Assembly: GCA_026120185.1 (NCBI GenBank)
Contig: JANUWF010001617.1
Coordinates: forward strand, 2,046,001-2,110,000
DNA: 64,000 nucleotides
Reading direction: 5' to 3'
DNA from: Voacanga thouarsii
Lineage: Eukaryota > Streptophyta > Magnoliopsida > Gentianales > Apocynaceae
The notes under the pieces were generated by a model that was not told the origin of the DNA, did not search any database, and saw nothing but the letters and a program-made list of their open reading frames with translations. Positions within the stretch are counted from its first letter, which is position 1, and each line of letters opens with the position of its first letter. A program made the position numbers and the translations under genes. Shown here piece after piece: positions 26,267 to 40,458 of the stretch.

Positions 26267-28029
26267 CTCCTTTACAACTTCTGATTCTCAATAAATAAAA
26301 AGTTCAAGAAAAACTATCACCGGACAAATTGCTAGTCTCTTGCCCAAAAAAATCACGGGAGACCAGCTCTTCCAAGAACGATTGAAACTACACAAGAACA
26401 CACTTAAACAAATCAGTGCAGAAATGAATGACAGACTCGAAATAGTAATCACAACACAGTACATAACAGACTCTGTATGCCCGTGTATATCCAGAGAGAG
26501 AGAGAGAGAGACCTTCGAAGAAGATGCAAAGGAGAAAAGGAGGGGTGGGGGGGGGGGGGGAGAGAGGGCACAGGAGCAAGAGGAGGAGAAAGATGCAGAT
26601 AGGGACAGAAGGAAGGAGGGAGAATGAGAAGTTGGGGCCTGGAGGGGGTTTTGATAAGAGGACAAAAAGAGGAAAAAAGCAAGTGGGTCTAGGAGGCTGC
26701 CACGCCTCCCCTATCTCTGCTACCACTTTATCTTTAAATTTGTTTTTTCACATCAAATGATGCTTTAATTGTCTTTCTTCTCAAGCTCCCTTTCTTCCTC
26801 TAAATGCCCCAATTAAGACATATGAAAGACAAGAAAATAGCAATATATATGCACAGGGAAGTATCAATCTTAAAAAACACAAAGTTGAAATCTTGCAATC
26901 GAAAACACAACAGAGAAGGAGTATTTGTCTATGTCAAGGTGTACGTATCCTCCAAAATGAGATTATCCCATGCTTCATACTTGTCCTTTCTTGGAATCTG
27001 AGTTTGCCTGTCCACGTGGTAATATGTGATTTGATGCATTACCGACCCAGGTCTCTCTACGTTAACCAGAAACTGTATGGAAACGAATTGGCGGCTTTCG
27101 TAACTGCAAACTGCAAAGAATGTTCTTTTCACATTCTTAATCATTGTCTCCTTACCGATTAAACGACAACCAATCGTCCCGTCCCGTTTGCTCTCTCCTT
27201 ATTGGGCTACTCTACTCTCTAGGATATTCCTTGTTCTTTATCTTTGTTTCTGTTTGTCTTCAACCCTACGGTGCCATTTTTCTATTTCCGTGCTTTTCTT
27301 ACATTCCCAATTCCCTTCCACAATTTGTTGGTTTGTTCCAAGATTAGATTATCTTTCCTTTCTTTCTTTTTGTCTTTTAAATGATGTTAAGATATGTAAG
27401 TGATTTAATTATAAATTTTGATTATATAGAAACGTGAATTCTAATTCAGTGCCTTGATATAATAAGAAAATTATATATTTTTTTTATTAGACGTGAATAG
27501 GTTGGATAAGTTACTTCCATTCTATAAAGTATAAGAAGTTATGAATCCTAATCTAACTTTGCCTTAATTATGGTTTACATTATTGGATTGGATTCAAAAA
27601 GTCTTATTCTAAAAGGATACTTCTAAATCATCCGAAATCATAGAAAACTATAAATAAAAATTCGATCACAAAATTAACAGTAATGCAAGTAATTGTAAGA
27701 GTGAATAAGAATTTAGTTGGTAGAATTGAAAAATGTTGAGTTATATAAATAACTGTCGATATAAAGGGATTTTTGAAGCTTAATCAATAGAATTCCTTCA
27801 TATTTGAAAAGTTGTATCAAAATATAGATGTTAATTATAAATAGTAAAGTTCTTATTCTTATATAGTATGATTGCTATTGTCCTTTAAATGCTGCTTCTT
27901 CAACTCTATAATCATACCATTTGGATTTTATGTCGATAACTATGTATATGTATCGCATAATTAAATTTTGATCTTTAAATTACAAAATTAATTATTTAAA
28001 CTCTCAGCTATTTCATTATCTAAAAAGAA
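26267..28029. other. intergenic; NAC promoter and leader
   Basis: The probable 5' leader of the NAC gene is CT-rich on the minus strand. It includes a (GA)n tract at about 26490-26510 and a 14-G run at 26547-26560 on the plus strand. The open frames here are low-complexity shadows of these repeats. No gene is supported. Confidence 0.6.
26490..26600. repeat. purine tract: (GA)n plus poly-G
   Basis: GA repeats near 26493-26510, an uninterrupted G run at 26547-26560, then mixed GA/GGA sequence. It lies 230-330 bp upstream of the NAC start and could be a GAGA-type element or a G-quadruplex former. Confidence 0.8.
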
Positions 28030-28285
28030 AAAGAATATTCCATCTGTCGCTATTTATCTATCATAATTGGAAAGTTTTGGTATCCTGAAAAATAAAAGTG
28101 TAATAAATTTAGAGAGAGAGAATTGAGCAAACAAAGTAATAAAATAATTGTGAAGAATATTAAATTTAAAGATATTTTTAGAATGCATAAATAAAGTTGT
28201 ATAAATTTAAAAGATTAAGATTTTTTTTAAATGGTGAGAAGTAATTAATTATGATAGATAAATAAATAAAGATAAAAGAAATACT
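28030..28285. mobile_element. MITE-like element with ~20-bp inverted ends
   Basis: TATTTATCTATCATAATT at about 28051 is matched in inverse orientation by AATTATGATAGATAAATA at about 28247. The left side starts with a sequence resembling the CTCCCTCTGTC ends of Stowaway-type MITEs. Exact termini and TA target duplication were not resolved. Confidence 0.4.
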
Positions 28286-29058
28286 GACAACTAACAGTGT
28301 TTGTATATAAGCCTTCATTAAAATTTTGTTGATTGCTCAACAAAGGCAGAAGAGAGAGGTTGTGCGTGTGCTACTCCCCATCTTCTTCATCAAGGCCATT
28401 CTCTTCTTTGGCATTCTACAACTGGTACTAACTGTATGGGACCTACCTTTTGCCACGTGATACAAAAAGTGCTGACATGGCATTGGGGTGGGGGCGTGGG
28501 TGGGGCCAGGCAGAATCCCTTGTTGCAGTCTTCTCGTAATATCCCGGTCATGCCATTTGGTGCACTCTCTCATACTTTTCCTTTTCATCAATCCATCTTT
28601 TGGTGCTTTTCCCCTTTCAGAGGTTCATGTTTTTCTATATATTTTTTTATTTTAGCTTCTACTATAATGTTGGTTTCTTTTTTTTTTTTTTTTTTTACTT
28701 TTCTCTCTTTTTTCTTCCGTCAAACTAGTATCCTTAGAGTTTACTTGAACAGCAAATTGGTTGAGGAAAATTTCTCAACTCATTTAAAAAAAAAAATTAA
28801 ATTCAAGTGATTCTCAAATTCTAAAACCTATTTTTAATTTTTAAGAATTTTTATCTACTCATAAAACATTACATCCTCACTCTTTAGTACCACACATAAC
28901 CGTACATAATTTTGAAAAAAAAATTGATTCGTTTTCAACTTAAATCAATTTTTCTCAAATGTGTTGTTGCCAAGTATACCCTTGCCTAACAACTTCACAA
29001 GTCTAAACAAGGGTTGAGAGCTTATTCAAAAAGTGTACGTCGAGCTTTTGACTTTTGA
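28286..29058. other. intergenic, no gene supported
   Basis: Mixed AT-rich sequence with T-runs near 28680. Nothing coding is recognised. Confidence 0.6.
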
Positions 29059-29429
29059 CTAAGGGTTCGTTTGATAAAACTAAAATTTGGAGACGGAAGT
29101 CTGAATATTTAAATACTGTATTTTAAATTTGAATTAATTATAATTTATTTTTGTACTATGTTTTATTATAATTTAGATTAAATAAAAAAGAATATTAATA
29201 ATTATATGAGTATTTAATATATCTAAACTTCATATATAAGTAACTTTTAATGCATTTAAAATTTATAACAAAATTTTAGTATGTTGTAATCAATTAATAA
29301 GTAACAAAAAAATTGTTATTAAATATACTTAATTAATTAAATACTTAATATTAACTGTTATCAAACACACTTAATAAAATAAGTACTTAATTCATTCATG
29401 TTGAATTGAATTATCAAACAGACTCTAAG
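29059..29429. mobile_element. MITE-like element, hAT type suspected
   Basis: The left end CTAAGGGTTCGTTTGATAA (29059-29077) and the reverse complement of the right end CTTAGAGTCTGTTTGATAA (29410-29428) form imperfect inverted repeats around about 330 bp of AT-rich, non-coding DNA. The GTTTGATAA terminal motif is common in short plant hAT-derived MITEs (recalled). No clean 8-bp target duplication was found. Confidence 0.5.
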
Positions 29430-31400
29430 TAAATATTTTAGACTCTATAATTATACATTGATTTATCTTATATATTGAGTGAATCCACTATATAATATAC
29501 ATCGAACTAAAAATATTTATTTATGAAAATATATTTTAACTAATTAAATTATTTTCTTATCAAAAAAAGAATTGGAGAGAGAATTCACAATGTAACATTA
29601 AAATAAATAATTACAAACTATTCACATTTTGGAATGCCCAAAAAAAAGGCACCATAAAAATTGGGTTCTCTTCTCACTTGGAATAAGGAAAGGAAGTTTG
29701 AACACATTCTTTAAAGACGATTACGTAATACTAAATGCATAAAATAATTCACTAAAATAATTGATTTATTTCTCATCAAAACAAAATTGGGAACTCTTGC
29801 CGAAAGAAGGCTGCCGCCTTTGCTTCTTTTTGGGTTTGAATGTGCCTAACTAACGTCACATGAATCTCCAGCCCAAAAGGGCCACCCATCCCTCCCCCCC
29901 CAAAAAAAGAGAAAGAAAAATAAATAAAGGAATTAATATATTAAAATATTGATTTGGTAATTATTTTATTCAAAGATGAAAAGCAACATCTTGTTTTACC
30001 CTAATATAATCAAAGATATCTTCTTTTGTGTAGACAATATTATATGCTAACTTTTTTCAGTTATCAAGAAAGTAATTAATTAGTGGAATGATTTATTTTT
30101 TGATCCAAGATTTTGACACGTTATTGTGTCACAAAGCAATAGCCCACTAAGTATTAGTATTAAATTTGGATAATTTAGATCCTTTTTGGAAATATGAACT
30201 CAGTTTTGTAAATTTGATCTTAACTAATCACTACAGAATAGGTAAGTGGATCAACTTATATATGCATCTTTTGTTGTCAGCTAGTAATTTAATAGGTAAA
30301 ATATACTATACTCTTTTTAGCACACTAATTTTTTGTTTAAGTTTGACCGACAATTCTTTGTTGGGAGGAGAAAAAGAATAATTAACTATAAATAGATTTT
30401 GTCAAATTTTGCCTAAAACTTGTTAGGTGGAGACTGAGAGTTCTCATACAAAGGGAAAATGCCGACTAGAGCAATCGAGAACGAAAGTATAGGTTTCAGC
30501 AAAATTTGAAAGAGACCAATCTAAATTAATCTAAGCCAAATTGAATTAGAAAATTTTCTTTTTGGTTTGAAGGCTAACAAAACCAAAATTTGAAGAATTA
30601 TTGGTTAGTTTTTTTTTTTTTTTGGGGGGGGGGAGGGTGGCGGGTGTTTAATTTGTCTTGTGGAAAAGTATCTAGTGTATTTAATTTTTTTCCCACTATT
30701 CATATATTTGAAATTTATACATTAACAAAACACAATAATGTCTTGTGTTGATTTGTAAGTGATTATATGTTTTGTTAAAGCTGTTCAAACCAAACTAATA
30801 CAAATCAAACCAAATGGTTTGAAGTTTTAAATGAATTGATGTTGTTTAAAACTCTTCAAATATCATTAAGTTGGTTTAAAAATTGAGGAAAACCAAATCA
30901 AACTGAACCATAAACATCCATACCAAAGACGACGGGCCTAGTTAGAGTTGAGTATAAATCATAGAAAAGAATAAAGACAAAACAAAAAATTTAGAATTGA
31001 AGAGGTGAAATAATTTTTTAATTTTTTTGAAAAGAGACGAAAGATAAAATTTAAAAAATTATAAAAAATTAATTTTGTGAAGGTATTTTTAGACGCTCAC
31101 CACTATCCCCATCCATGAAAAAAGTATATATGAAAAGATAATATTATAAATTGAACAAAGAATTAAGTGTGAGAGCAAAACGTAAAATTTACACCGACTT
31201 TTTTGAAAAATATTAATTTCTATAATGGTCTCCCTCCTCTAAACCCGTCTCTCTAAATCCTAAGATTAGAGAAGAATCCATTATAGACTGAGAAAAAAAG
31301 GAAGAAGAAGATGCCTCAAATTATGGGAAACCAATGCCATCTTCGGTTTGAAAATGATCAAATTTTAGATCCCTGAACAGGTTAGTCAAGTTATTACAGG

Positions 31401-31449
<49 letters not shown>

Positions 31450-32157
31450 TTTGATTACTTCTATAATAAGACAACAGGTGCCAAATGAGTCTTGTGTTCT
31501 TCTTCACATGCCATATTCAGTTCAAAAAGCAATAAAATGATGTACCTTCCATACACCCTTGCTAAACTAGCAGTTAGCACTCCGAAAATGCAGAGGAAAT
31601 GCAGCACAGATTTTTCAGATTCAAAAAGATCATCAATTTTAAGCTTTGATCTTCATACTTATCACCAGATTTTACTAAAATCCTGTGTAGAAATGCAGAG
31701 AGAACAGCATGAAGACGCCCAAATTCTGAATAAATAACTTCGCATGCTACAGGGCTATAGTTTTTTGCAACCTGCCTTTCATTCTTTGTACGACCCTTGG
31801 GACATACATGCTTCAGGAAGGCCTAGCATTGTATCAATTGCAGGTTTATGATTTTTTTCTTTTTGGGTACGGTGAGCTGTTGTTCTTTGTTTGATTCTTC
31901 ATATTTATGTCCAAATACATACGAGCAAATGAGGCAGGATCAAACTCGGATATGAAAAGAAACCAAGAACTAGAAGGACTGAAAACTCTACACTAGAGTG
32001 AAAAAGAATGTTATTTCTGAAGCAAAATTGGATTTACATTACAGCATACCACCTCATGTACATCTAACCATATGATATGCCAGTTGCAATTCCAACATGT
32101 ACCCGTTGAACTACTAAGAACCAAGTAGAGAACTATGCTGACAAGTAAAAGCAAACC
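29430..32157. other. intergenic, AT-rich
   Basis: Contains an (AT)n tract at 31406-31447, a T-run followed by G-run near 30609-30633, and a stretch of repeated 'aaccaaa'-type motifs at 30785-30905 typical of a decayed dispersed repeat. No gene is recognised. The last few hundred bases may hold the 3' untranslated region of the RCC1/FYVE gene. Confidence 0.55.
31406..31447. repeat. (AT)n microsatellite
   Basis: Pure AT dinucleotide tract of 21 units. Confidence 0.95.
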
Positions 32158-35100
32158 TCAAGGTGCCATCATATCCTGGTCTGAAGTTGTGTACTCGTTA
32201 ATGTCATACTTTTCATACACTATTAGCTGATTCTCATCCCACCATCTTGCTGCTTCTGTCTCTGTGAATTTTTTCCGACTGCAAAATACATTGCAAGGAG
32301 TGTAAAGAACTTGGATTAAAGCACTTGCAATATGGACTGTGAATTTCACATTTTAGGTGAACAGAGATCATTTTTTTTAACTTCAACTTTTGAATTCATT
32401 ACCAGTTGGCGGAAAAATTTAAGCAAGATGCGGTGAAGCAAAAGAGTCCAAATGAAATGGAGATATTAATGGTCAAAGATCTGCTATACCTTCCTCGTTG
32501 CTAGAAGATCAGCAAGTTCTCAAAGAAACTTTTCTTTTTCCCCTTTATGAGAACTGAATGTTCTCCTTGAAGGAAAATCTGGAAAATCTTTTGAATGCTA
32601 GAAATTACTAAAGCAGTTTTATGTTCTCATCAGTGAATTTTGTCAGAGATGGCACACCTGTTCCAACTCAGGCTGGCCTTTCTGAAAGCACAGGCCTCAC
32701 ACAGAAATAAAGAGTATTTCACTAACCAGATCAAGGTTCTTGGAGGAATGCTACAGAAAAAACAATAAGTTAAACCATAAAGTTGCTGTATTTTCATTCC
32801 CCTATTGGATGCTGTTATCACTTGTAGATAAACAAACATTATTCTTGTAACTTATTTTTCTTCTTCATGTATGACATGCACTAAACAATCTATAAAGAAA
32901 TCTGAGAGGATAGAAAATTACCTGAATCTCACACGCCTGAGTCCTGTCTGCCCATTTGGCAATGTTGTAAATGTGATGTACACACCTGGTTGATACTGCT
33001 CTACCCATTCGAACTTTAAGGATTTTCCAACTTGTCCAGAATCGACTTCTCTCTTACAAGAATTCTCTCTTGATGTTGTATTCCCCTTGAAATCTCTATC
33101 ATGTAGATATTTGAGTGTACTAGAAAAAACAATAGGAGAACTACATAGGCTTTCAACTTTTCTGTCTTCAATTTTCGCTGCTTCAGGAGACACATGCTGA
33201 GCAACAACTGTGCAGAAGTTGTTCATACATGGGCTTTCAGCACATGCAGAAGTACGGTGGAATGAATTTGTACCGGCCTGGTTAGTGTCCCTTCTAGATA
33301 CAATTTGGACCAGATCTGTACCAGCTTGATCAGTGGCATCTGTTCCCGCCGAGAGCTTCTCTGACATTGTTTGAAGCTGCACTCCAAATAAGTGCATCAG
33401 AGGATGCTTTATTATATTTGTAGTAATAATTATATTTATACTGTCCTACCTACTGAAAATTGCAAGACAATTAAAAAAATGTCATTCAAATAGGACATAT
33501 TAAGGGGACAATGGAAAACTTATAAGAGGGAGAACTTAGTTTATTGATGATAAATATAAACTTGCCCAACAAAATCTGTGTCATGTTTTAACTTAAGTAC
33601 ATGTATGTCCTCCATCACTTTTAAGATGGCAATAATACTTTCAGCCAAATAACTCCCTCAATACACTTCCTGTTTTCAATTTAGCTTTGGCCAACCTCTT
33701 TCTCACCTTCAATGTTTATCTTGTCAATCAACCTAGCTGGTGCATCTGTTGGTATCACCAGATACCCCTACACTATTGTAATTAGCTCTCTTAATTTTCA
33801 TTGATCTGTTATATCCCGTGAAATTTATTATCCATTCTGTCCTTTTGATATACATCCATCTTCAAGTTCTCTCATCTGTGCTCCAGATGGTTTTTGCAAG
33901 TAAATGAATTTTTAGGTTCAATGTTAATCCTGAAACAGTATGTAGTGAAGTCATCCGATGTATAAATTCCTTTATACAGTGGTTTGTCATCTTTGTTTTC
34001 CCCCTTATTTAAAAAGAAAAAATATATGCTCTGGAGTTATACATGATCAACATATACCTGTAAAAGTTGATTAGAGAAGCACATCTTCACTTTAAAAGAG
34101 ACATTATACTTTTATCACCCCTTTAAAGTAAAATAGAAAAAGGTGCAGGCAGAGCAGGGATGGCATAATTCATCAATGAATGAACTCGAACAAGAGACTC
34201 AACTTACCCTTGATGTCAAAGCCATTATAACCTCCTTTGCTGCTTTATTCTTGGCAGCTTCCTCCTTTGCCAGTGACCATGCTTCCTCAGTTTTCTGTTG
34301 ACATTCTTGAATTTTCTCGTTTCTTGTTTGGCAAAGCATTTTAAGACTCTCAGCCTTTTAGAAGCACAGGACTAAGGATCAGAATATGCAAAAACTTCTA
34401 TTTTGTTTGAAACAAAGTACTAGAGTTGTGAACCAAAAGCAATGTTAGGTAAACAAACGCTAAAAGAAAATGCCACTGCATTACTCAAGTATAGCAGTTT
34501 TTTATTCTGACAAGCATTCTTCGACCCACATGAGATGCATATTCTCATGCTAGACGTAAATGCAAGAAACTAGTAAGAAGAGATTGCCTACATCTTAATA
34601 AAAGGAAAATTCTTTTGGTAAAATCAAGAATACAGAGAAAGATAACCTTTCAAACCTGACCTTTTGCTTTGGAAGTCTGACAAATTTCCTTTGTGGAGCT
34701 TGATAAACTTTTTATTACTCATTACCATTTCCACATTATTCCAATTAACATTTTCCACAATGTTTTGCATGTGAGGTCATAAATTCTGCATTTTCTTGAT
34801 ATATGTAAAACAAGGATCATACATCCCCACCACTCTTTTATGCACACAAATTTTAGAAGTTTTTGTTCAAGTATGGTCCAAATAAATCAATAGTCAGAGA
34901 GGACATATTCTTCTAAACGATATGCTCATCAGAAGGATCTCTATAGTAACTCCAAGCAAGGACTAGGGTTTTGCTAAGCTGTCAAAGTGTGACATGCTGA
35001 ATGAATCTATGGCTCCTAGAATCAGCTGCAAGTAACATTTAATTGTGGCAGGAAAGGGGGGCGGAGAGCTCAAAATAGGTTACACAACATTAAAACCTAA

Positions 35101-38100
35101 AAGAGAAAGAGCAGGAATGTACTTGAGCTCTTAGCTTCAGCACTTCTTCAGTAAGAAATTCATCTGATTGTGCCAAGTCTTTCTCTTCATGTAGTGCAGT
35201 AGAAGACGATGATTTCAGCACATAAGGAAGCTCTGGGAAAGAAACAGGAGAAAGAGGAAGTAACTGATTCCTTGAAGATGTCTCAGAAGATAAACAGATC
35301 ATTGATTGCTCTCTATAGTTCGTTCTGAAAACTTCAGGGCAAGATACCTGTCCCCATCTTTGCAATCCAACCAATGTAGATGAAACAGAGTCTATGGGCT
35401 GCTTTACCCAATTATTTTGCTCAACCGAATAGTTTCTTGATGATTTCATTCGACTCCTTGCAGTAATTCCCCCTACTTTGTCTTGCTTTTCATCAGATAT
35501 TCCTCTCTGTGGGATCAGTAATGGTCTTGGGCTACACATTTCAGTTTTGAATACTTCACCAGAGTCAGCAACTCTTTGCAGCTTTCTGAAGCATGGATCA
35601 CAGACCCTAAAAGACTTAATTTTGTTAGGTGCAAGGGAAGCATTAGTAGCTTTCTTGCTGCAACATGTACGGCAGAATAGAAGACCACAATTATAGCAGT
35701 TTTGCTTCTTCCGTGTAAATCCAAAAGCTGTTCCACATCCTTTACAAGCTGATTGATCAGTAGTAACAATCGATTTATGCAAACAAATGGCAGCAGTACA
35801 ACTTGATCCACAAGTAATAAGTTCTACCTTCCTGTCCCTAAAGGCCTCAACTAAGGTTGGAGAGTTCCGGTCCCTTGTATCCCCCAATCCTAACTGTCCA
35901 TTTGCACCTTTTCCCCAGGTAAAAACATTACCCTTTGATGTTAAGGCAGCAATGTGATAAGAACCAACAGAGATCTCTTTGACAAATTCATCTTTAATCT
36001 TTCCTTGCACAACTGTAATTGACTGATCTCTTGCATGAGGATTTCCCAGTTGCCCATGCACCGCACTCCCCATTGCATATACCTTTCCAATGTTTGTCAC
36101 TCCAACAGTTAACATTCTTCCGCAAGATACTTGAATAAAATCATGATCAACAAGCTCTGAAACACATGTTGGCAGAAGCTTCCTCTCTTGATCAAAATGA
36201 CCAAGCCTTCCTTTATCCCCATCTCCCCACGTAAACAACTTCCCACATTTGCTTCTGGATTTAGAATGATCATTTATGATATCCACTACTGCAGCAGTAT
36301 GCCATGGTCCACATGCAACAGATTTTACCCATAAACCCCTAAGCGACTCAACTTCTTTAGGGTGACTAACACTTAAGAGATTTCCATGTCCCAGGACTCC
36401 AAAAGTTCCATCACCAAAAGTAAATAACTGACCAGTTGAGGACACAATCCCTGTATGCCATTCCCCACAAGAGACGGAGACTATTGAGACACCTTCCAAA
36501 CAGCCAGAAAGTTTGTGTGGCAGCCAATGGCTTTGCCCTCTATCTGCAACTGCCAAATCCAAACTCCATCCAGTGTCCCCCCAAGTGTACAGCTCACCTG
36601 AATTTGTAAGAGCACATGTTTGGTATTCACAACAACTAACAGATTCTATGTAGACTCCAGTAAGGGAGTCAACAATCTTGGGACAGGTAGCGTCTATATC
36701 AAGCTTATGCCCAAGCCTTCCCCTCTTTCCTTCCCCCCAGCAGAAGACTTCACCTTGCTTGGTAGCCAGGGCTGCATGTTTTGCACCCAGAGATATTGAT
36801 TGTATATCCAACATCATGGCAGAATCCAGAATTTTGGGTAGTAATGCATCACATTGCACTTCACCGCCTACAAAACATCCTCTTTCTGCTCCTTCTCCCC
36901 AGATTAAAAGATCCCTCAGCACAACTGTTCCTGATTGAGGCGACTGATAACCAGGCATTTGACCTAAAATGTGTATCTGGGGTTTTGCATTGGCAAAAAC
37001 TACTCTCTTCTGGTTTGGATGATCTGGTTCAAAATAGGGAGAACTCGGAGTTAAGTTATCCACTACATTATGCATACTTGATAGACTTGATTCCGAATAA
37101 AAGCTATCAGAAGAACATGATAAGCCATCAGAAAAACACCTCTCTGAAAATGATTTTGTGGGACTCCCGCTGACGCTGTGAACCTTCAGATTGAATAAAA
37201 ACACAATCTCTTAGAATATCAATAGTTGTATGTGTATGAGCATCACTTTTCACAAAAATAAGAAAGAATAACCAGAATCCAAGTAATGAAATCATGAAGA
37301 AAAGCAAAAAAGTAGGGAAGATGATATTCCATCAGAGAAATAAATGGAACTGCATGTATTTCACCATTTCAGATAGACAGACAAATATTCCTGAAATGAT
37401 CTGAAAGAATACTTTCATACCAAGGTAAACAGAAGAAAGCGGTAGTTGCTGCAGTCATAAACAGTGGTAGTTTGAAACCATCAAGTCCTAACAGCCAGGA
37501 ATTTAGCAAGTATCTAACTTCAACCCTAATCATTCTAAAATGGCATTCTAAGTGCGGCTTAGCATCCCTAAATTATTTGCTTGCAGCTAAAACATGACTC
37601 AAGAATATCTCCAAAAACTGAATCCTTACATAGTTTTTATATTTTACAGTTTTTAAATCTTTCAACAGGGATTTCTCCCCTCATCATACTTCTGAATAAA
37701 ACTCACACTTCTACTACTCCAGTAGGTTGTTCAGCAAGATGCTACTCAAGAACGCAAACTTTACTGACCCTCTGGTGAAGATTACAAGTTCTTTTGAACA
37801 ATCTACACGTATGAAGAGATTTTTAAAATACATCTAACAACTTAATCAGAATCATTCCCAATCCACAAAAAAGGTTCAAAAAGAGTACACATGAACTGGG
37901 AGAAGGAAAGGGGGAAAAAAAACTCTATTTGAGAAATCTGCAACTGATGTTGTATTGTTGCTGGTATTAGACTAAAACCTCTAAGACACAATAAAACACA
38001 GCAATATACATTCCTAGACAGACATGTCCCTGATACAGATAGAACTGGTGTATCTTTTATAACCAAATAACAGAATGGCTTAAAAACCTGAGATGATCTA

Positions 38101-40458
38101 GTTGTCTCCCCTGAAAGTCCCAGAATCTGTTTCCGGCGCATGAAACTAGCAGGACTGTTGACACAACTTTGTGCTCCTCTTTGTGTTTTCACTGTGTTGA
38201 ACAACCCAGAATGGTGACTCTTGGATATTATAGCTTTCAGTCCTAAGAACCATGTATCAGCCTGTGTTTTGTCCTTGCAAATCTACATGAAAATGAAAGA
38301 TACATAATGATGCTAAAAATTGTTCACACAACAATGCAACACAAGAATATAAATAAATAATAAACAAATAAAACCCATACCAGATGAAGAGAACGTTCAC
38401 CATTTGCATAAATGAGAGAAAAACTTTGACTCTCCCTTTCTGCTTGAATTTGTCTCTGAAAATTCAAGATAACAAATAAATGGACTAAACATATGAGAAG
38501 GGAAAGACAATCACATGGGGTTCATTATTTACTTACATTATTTTGGCCACGAATAATATCAATGATGGAGCTTAATCTCAATTGTTGTTCCTCTTGCCCA
38601 GAATACCAAATTAAAAACTTCTCATCCTGAAACACCAAGAGTAGCCTTCAGGAAGATGTCATGATATGTTCCCAAGTCCAGATGTACAAAGAAAAGAATT
38701 GTAAATTGTCAATAAAGTAAAACCAATAATAAGATGGACTGATCACTTTGATTGAGCATATGATCATGTTGTGGAGATGATAGTTGGTGTGAAACACAAC
38801 AAATTAGCTAAGATGGCAAGGTTCAAATTTCTAATACTCAATATTCAGCACTGAACAAAGAAATTATGAGTGGAAACAAAAAAGATTATTTTCATGATGA
38901 AAGATTGCTAAAGTACAGGAAAACTCAATTGTGCCATCCTTTATACGGTGCAGAATACCACACACTGTTTTGTCCTTTCTGCCCTACTAATTCTTGTTAT
39001 CATATAAAACCAAAGCAATATTACCCCATAAAACAACTATATCATGATGTTTCACAATGTGGGTGTCTAGAACATTAAATATTTCGGTGAGATATACAGC
39101 AAGGTTTTGCTCAGGCCATAAGGTTGATGGTTTTTATGCTTACCATGGATAACCTAAAAGGGCAGAATTTTGGCTTCCCATTTCTGCTATACCTCAGAAG
39201 ATGTGCACCCTTCTTCAATGCCACAATTGCCTGTATAAAGTGAGAGATTGATTTTGAGAATGAAGCCCAGCACACTGAAATATATAGCCCACCTGGTTCT
39301 TAATGTTCAACCAATATAACTTCAAAAAACAGGAGAGTTTAAAGGAGAAGGTTACACATTTGTCTCTTCCGGATTACAAACTATTTTGGGCTGCAAATAG
39401 ATGAACCTAAGATCTATAACTTCGCATCAACTTATTCAAAAGAGAAACTAGGAACAAGTAAGCTTCAATAACATCACAATGAAAAACAAGGATACAGCTA
39501 TAGAACAGCAAAACAATGACCAATACATGTCAAAACAGACACTGAAAGGGATTGGTCAAAGATAGTAGGGGAAGCATTGAAGATTGATTTCAGGTTTTAG
39601 ACTTTGATCCACCAAAAACCTGAACTGGAAGAGTAATTAGCAAAGGTCCATAGTCACTCATTACAAAGGGCCATTCAAGAGTACTAGCTTCTCAAGATTT
39701 CTGCAAATACAATCTATGAAAAATAATATGCAAAAAACCAAAAAATTCAATAAGTAACTTAGATTTTCAGGTTTTATTTATTAAAAAAGGGGGGGGGGGC
39801 GCGGAAATCAATCCCTCTCAGACATCTGTGCCTAATAAACAACAAAATATTCCTGTTCTTAAGTTCAGGTGTGAAAGCGGAATATTTTATATGTGGGCCT
39901 TAGAAACTGCCTGCAAGTACTTTAAATTAAGCAAATGCCACCATATAAGATCAAGTAATTTGACCATAAAGAGAAAACTATGTAGCACATTCAACATTGA
40001 CTCAGAATCAATTTAGCAGGAAAACAAGCACACATATGTCAGAAATTTGGCATGTAATTTAGAGCATGATTTTCAAAATTAGAAAAACAAAAGCAAAATA
40101 TTCAACATTAGTACTCTTTGTAACTAAGGACCAAAAAGAAAGCAACTGTTAGACCATCCACTAAATGCCACCAGAATCTCCAAAGGCATTGACATCTCCT
40201 CCGAGAATTGCAAGACTACCTTGGTCCCAAACTAGGATTTTGAGTCTAACAGCAATCCGCAAAATCCCAATTATACAATTCACTAAAATATTAATAACTG
40301 CCCTTGTCTAAGCATCTCAAAATTATGAAAAAAGAAACCAAAGTAGTTGGCATTAACGGAAAGTAATAAATTATTTGAATTGAGAAGGAGAAAGAGAGTT
40401 CCAAAACCTGTTCAAGTGCTCTATCAGAAGGGCGCAATGCTACTTGATCTTCACCCAT
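32158..40458 (-). CDS. PH-RCC1-FYVE-BRX protein (PRAF/RLD family), 1093 aa
   Basis: Nine coding exons join in frame: 40408-40458, 39144-39230, 38537-38626, 38381-38455, 38088-38282, 35123-37183, 34208-34354, 32922-33376, 32158-32278. Order of domains: PH-like domain at about residues 15-140 (exons 1-5); RCC1 beta-propeller repeats at about 255-635, with repeated WGxG...GxLGxG motifs; FYVE-type zinc finger at about 646-699 (CKGCGTAFGF, then CYNCGLLFCRTCC, then VCDPCF); a coiled coil at about 850-900; and a C-terminal BRX domain at about 1030-1080 (WVEQYQPGVYITF and ETEAARWWDENQ). Such proteins act at the plasma membrane and endosomes in polar trafficking and bind BRX and LAZY partners in Arabidopsis (RLD1-4). 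In the FYVE motif, the usual RKRHNC becomes RKKQNC, losing the histidine. From memory the closest Arabidopsis gene is At1g65920. No stop or frameshift is seen. Confidence 0.92.
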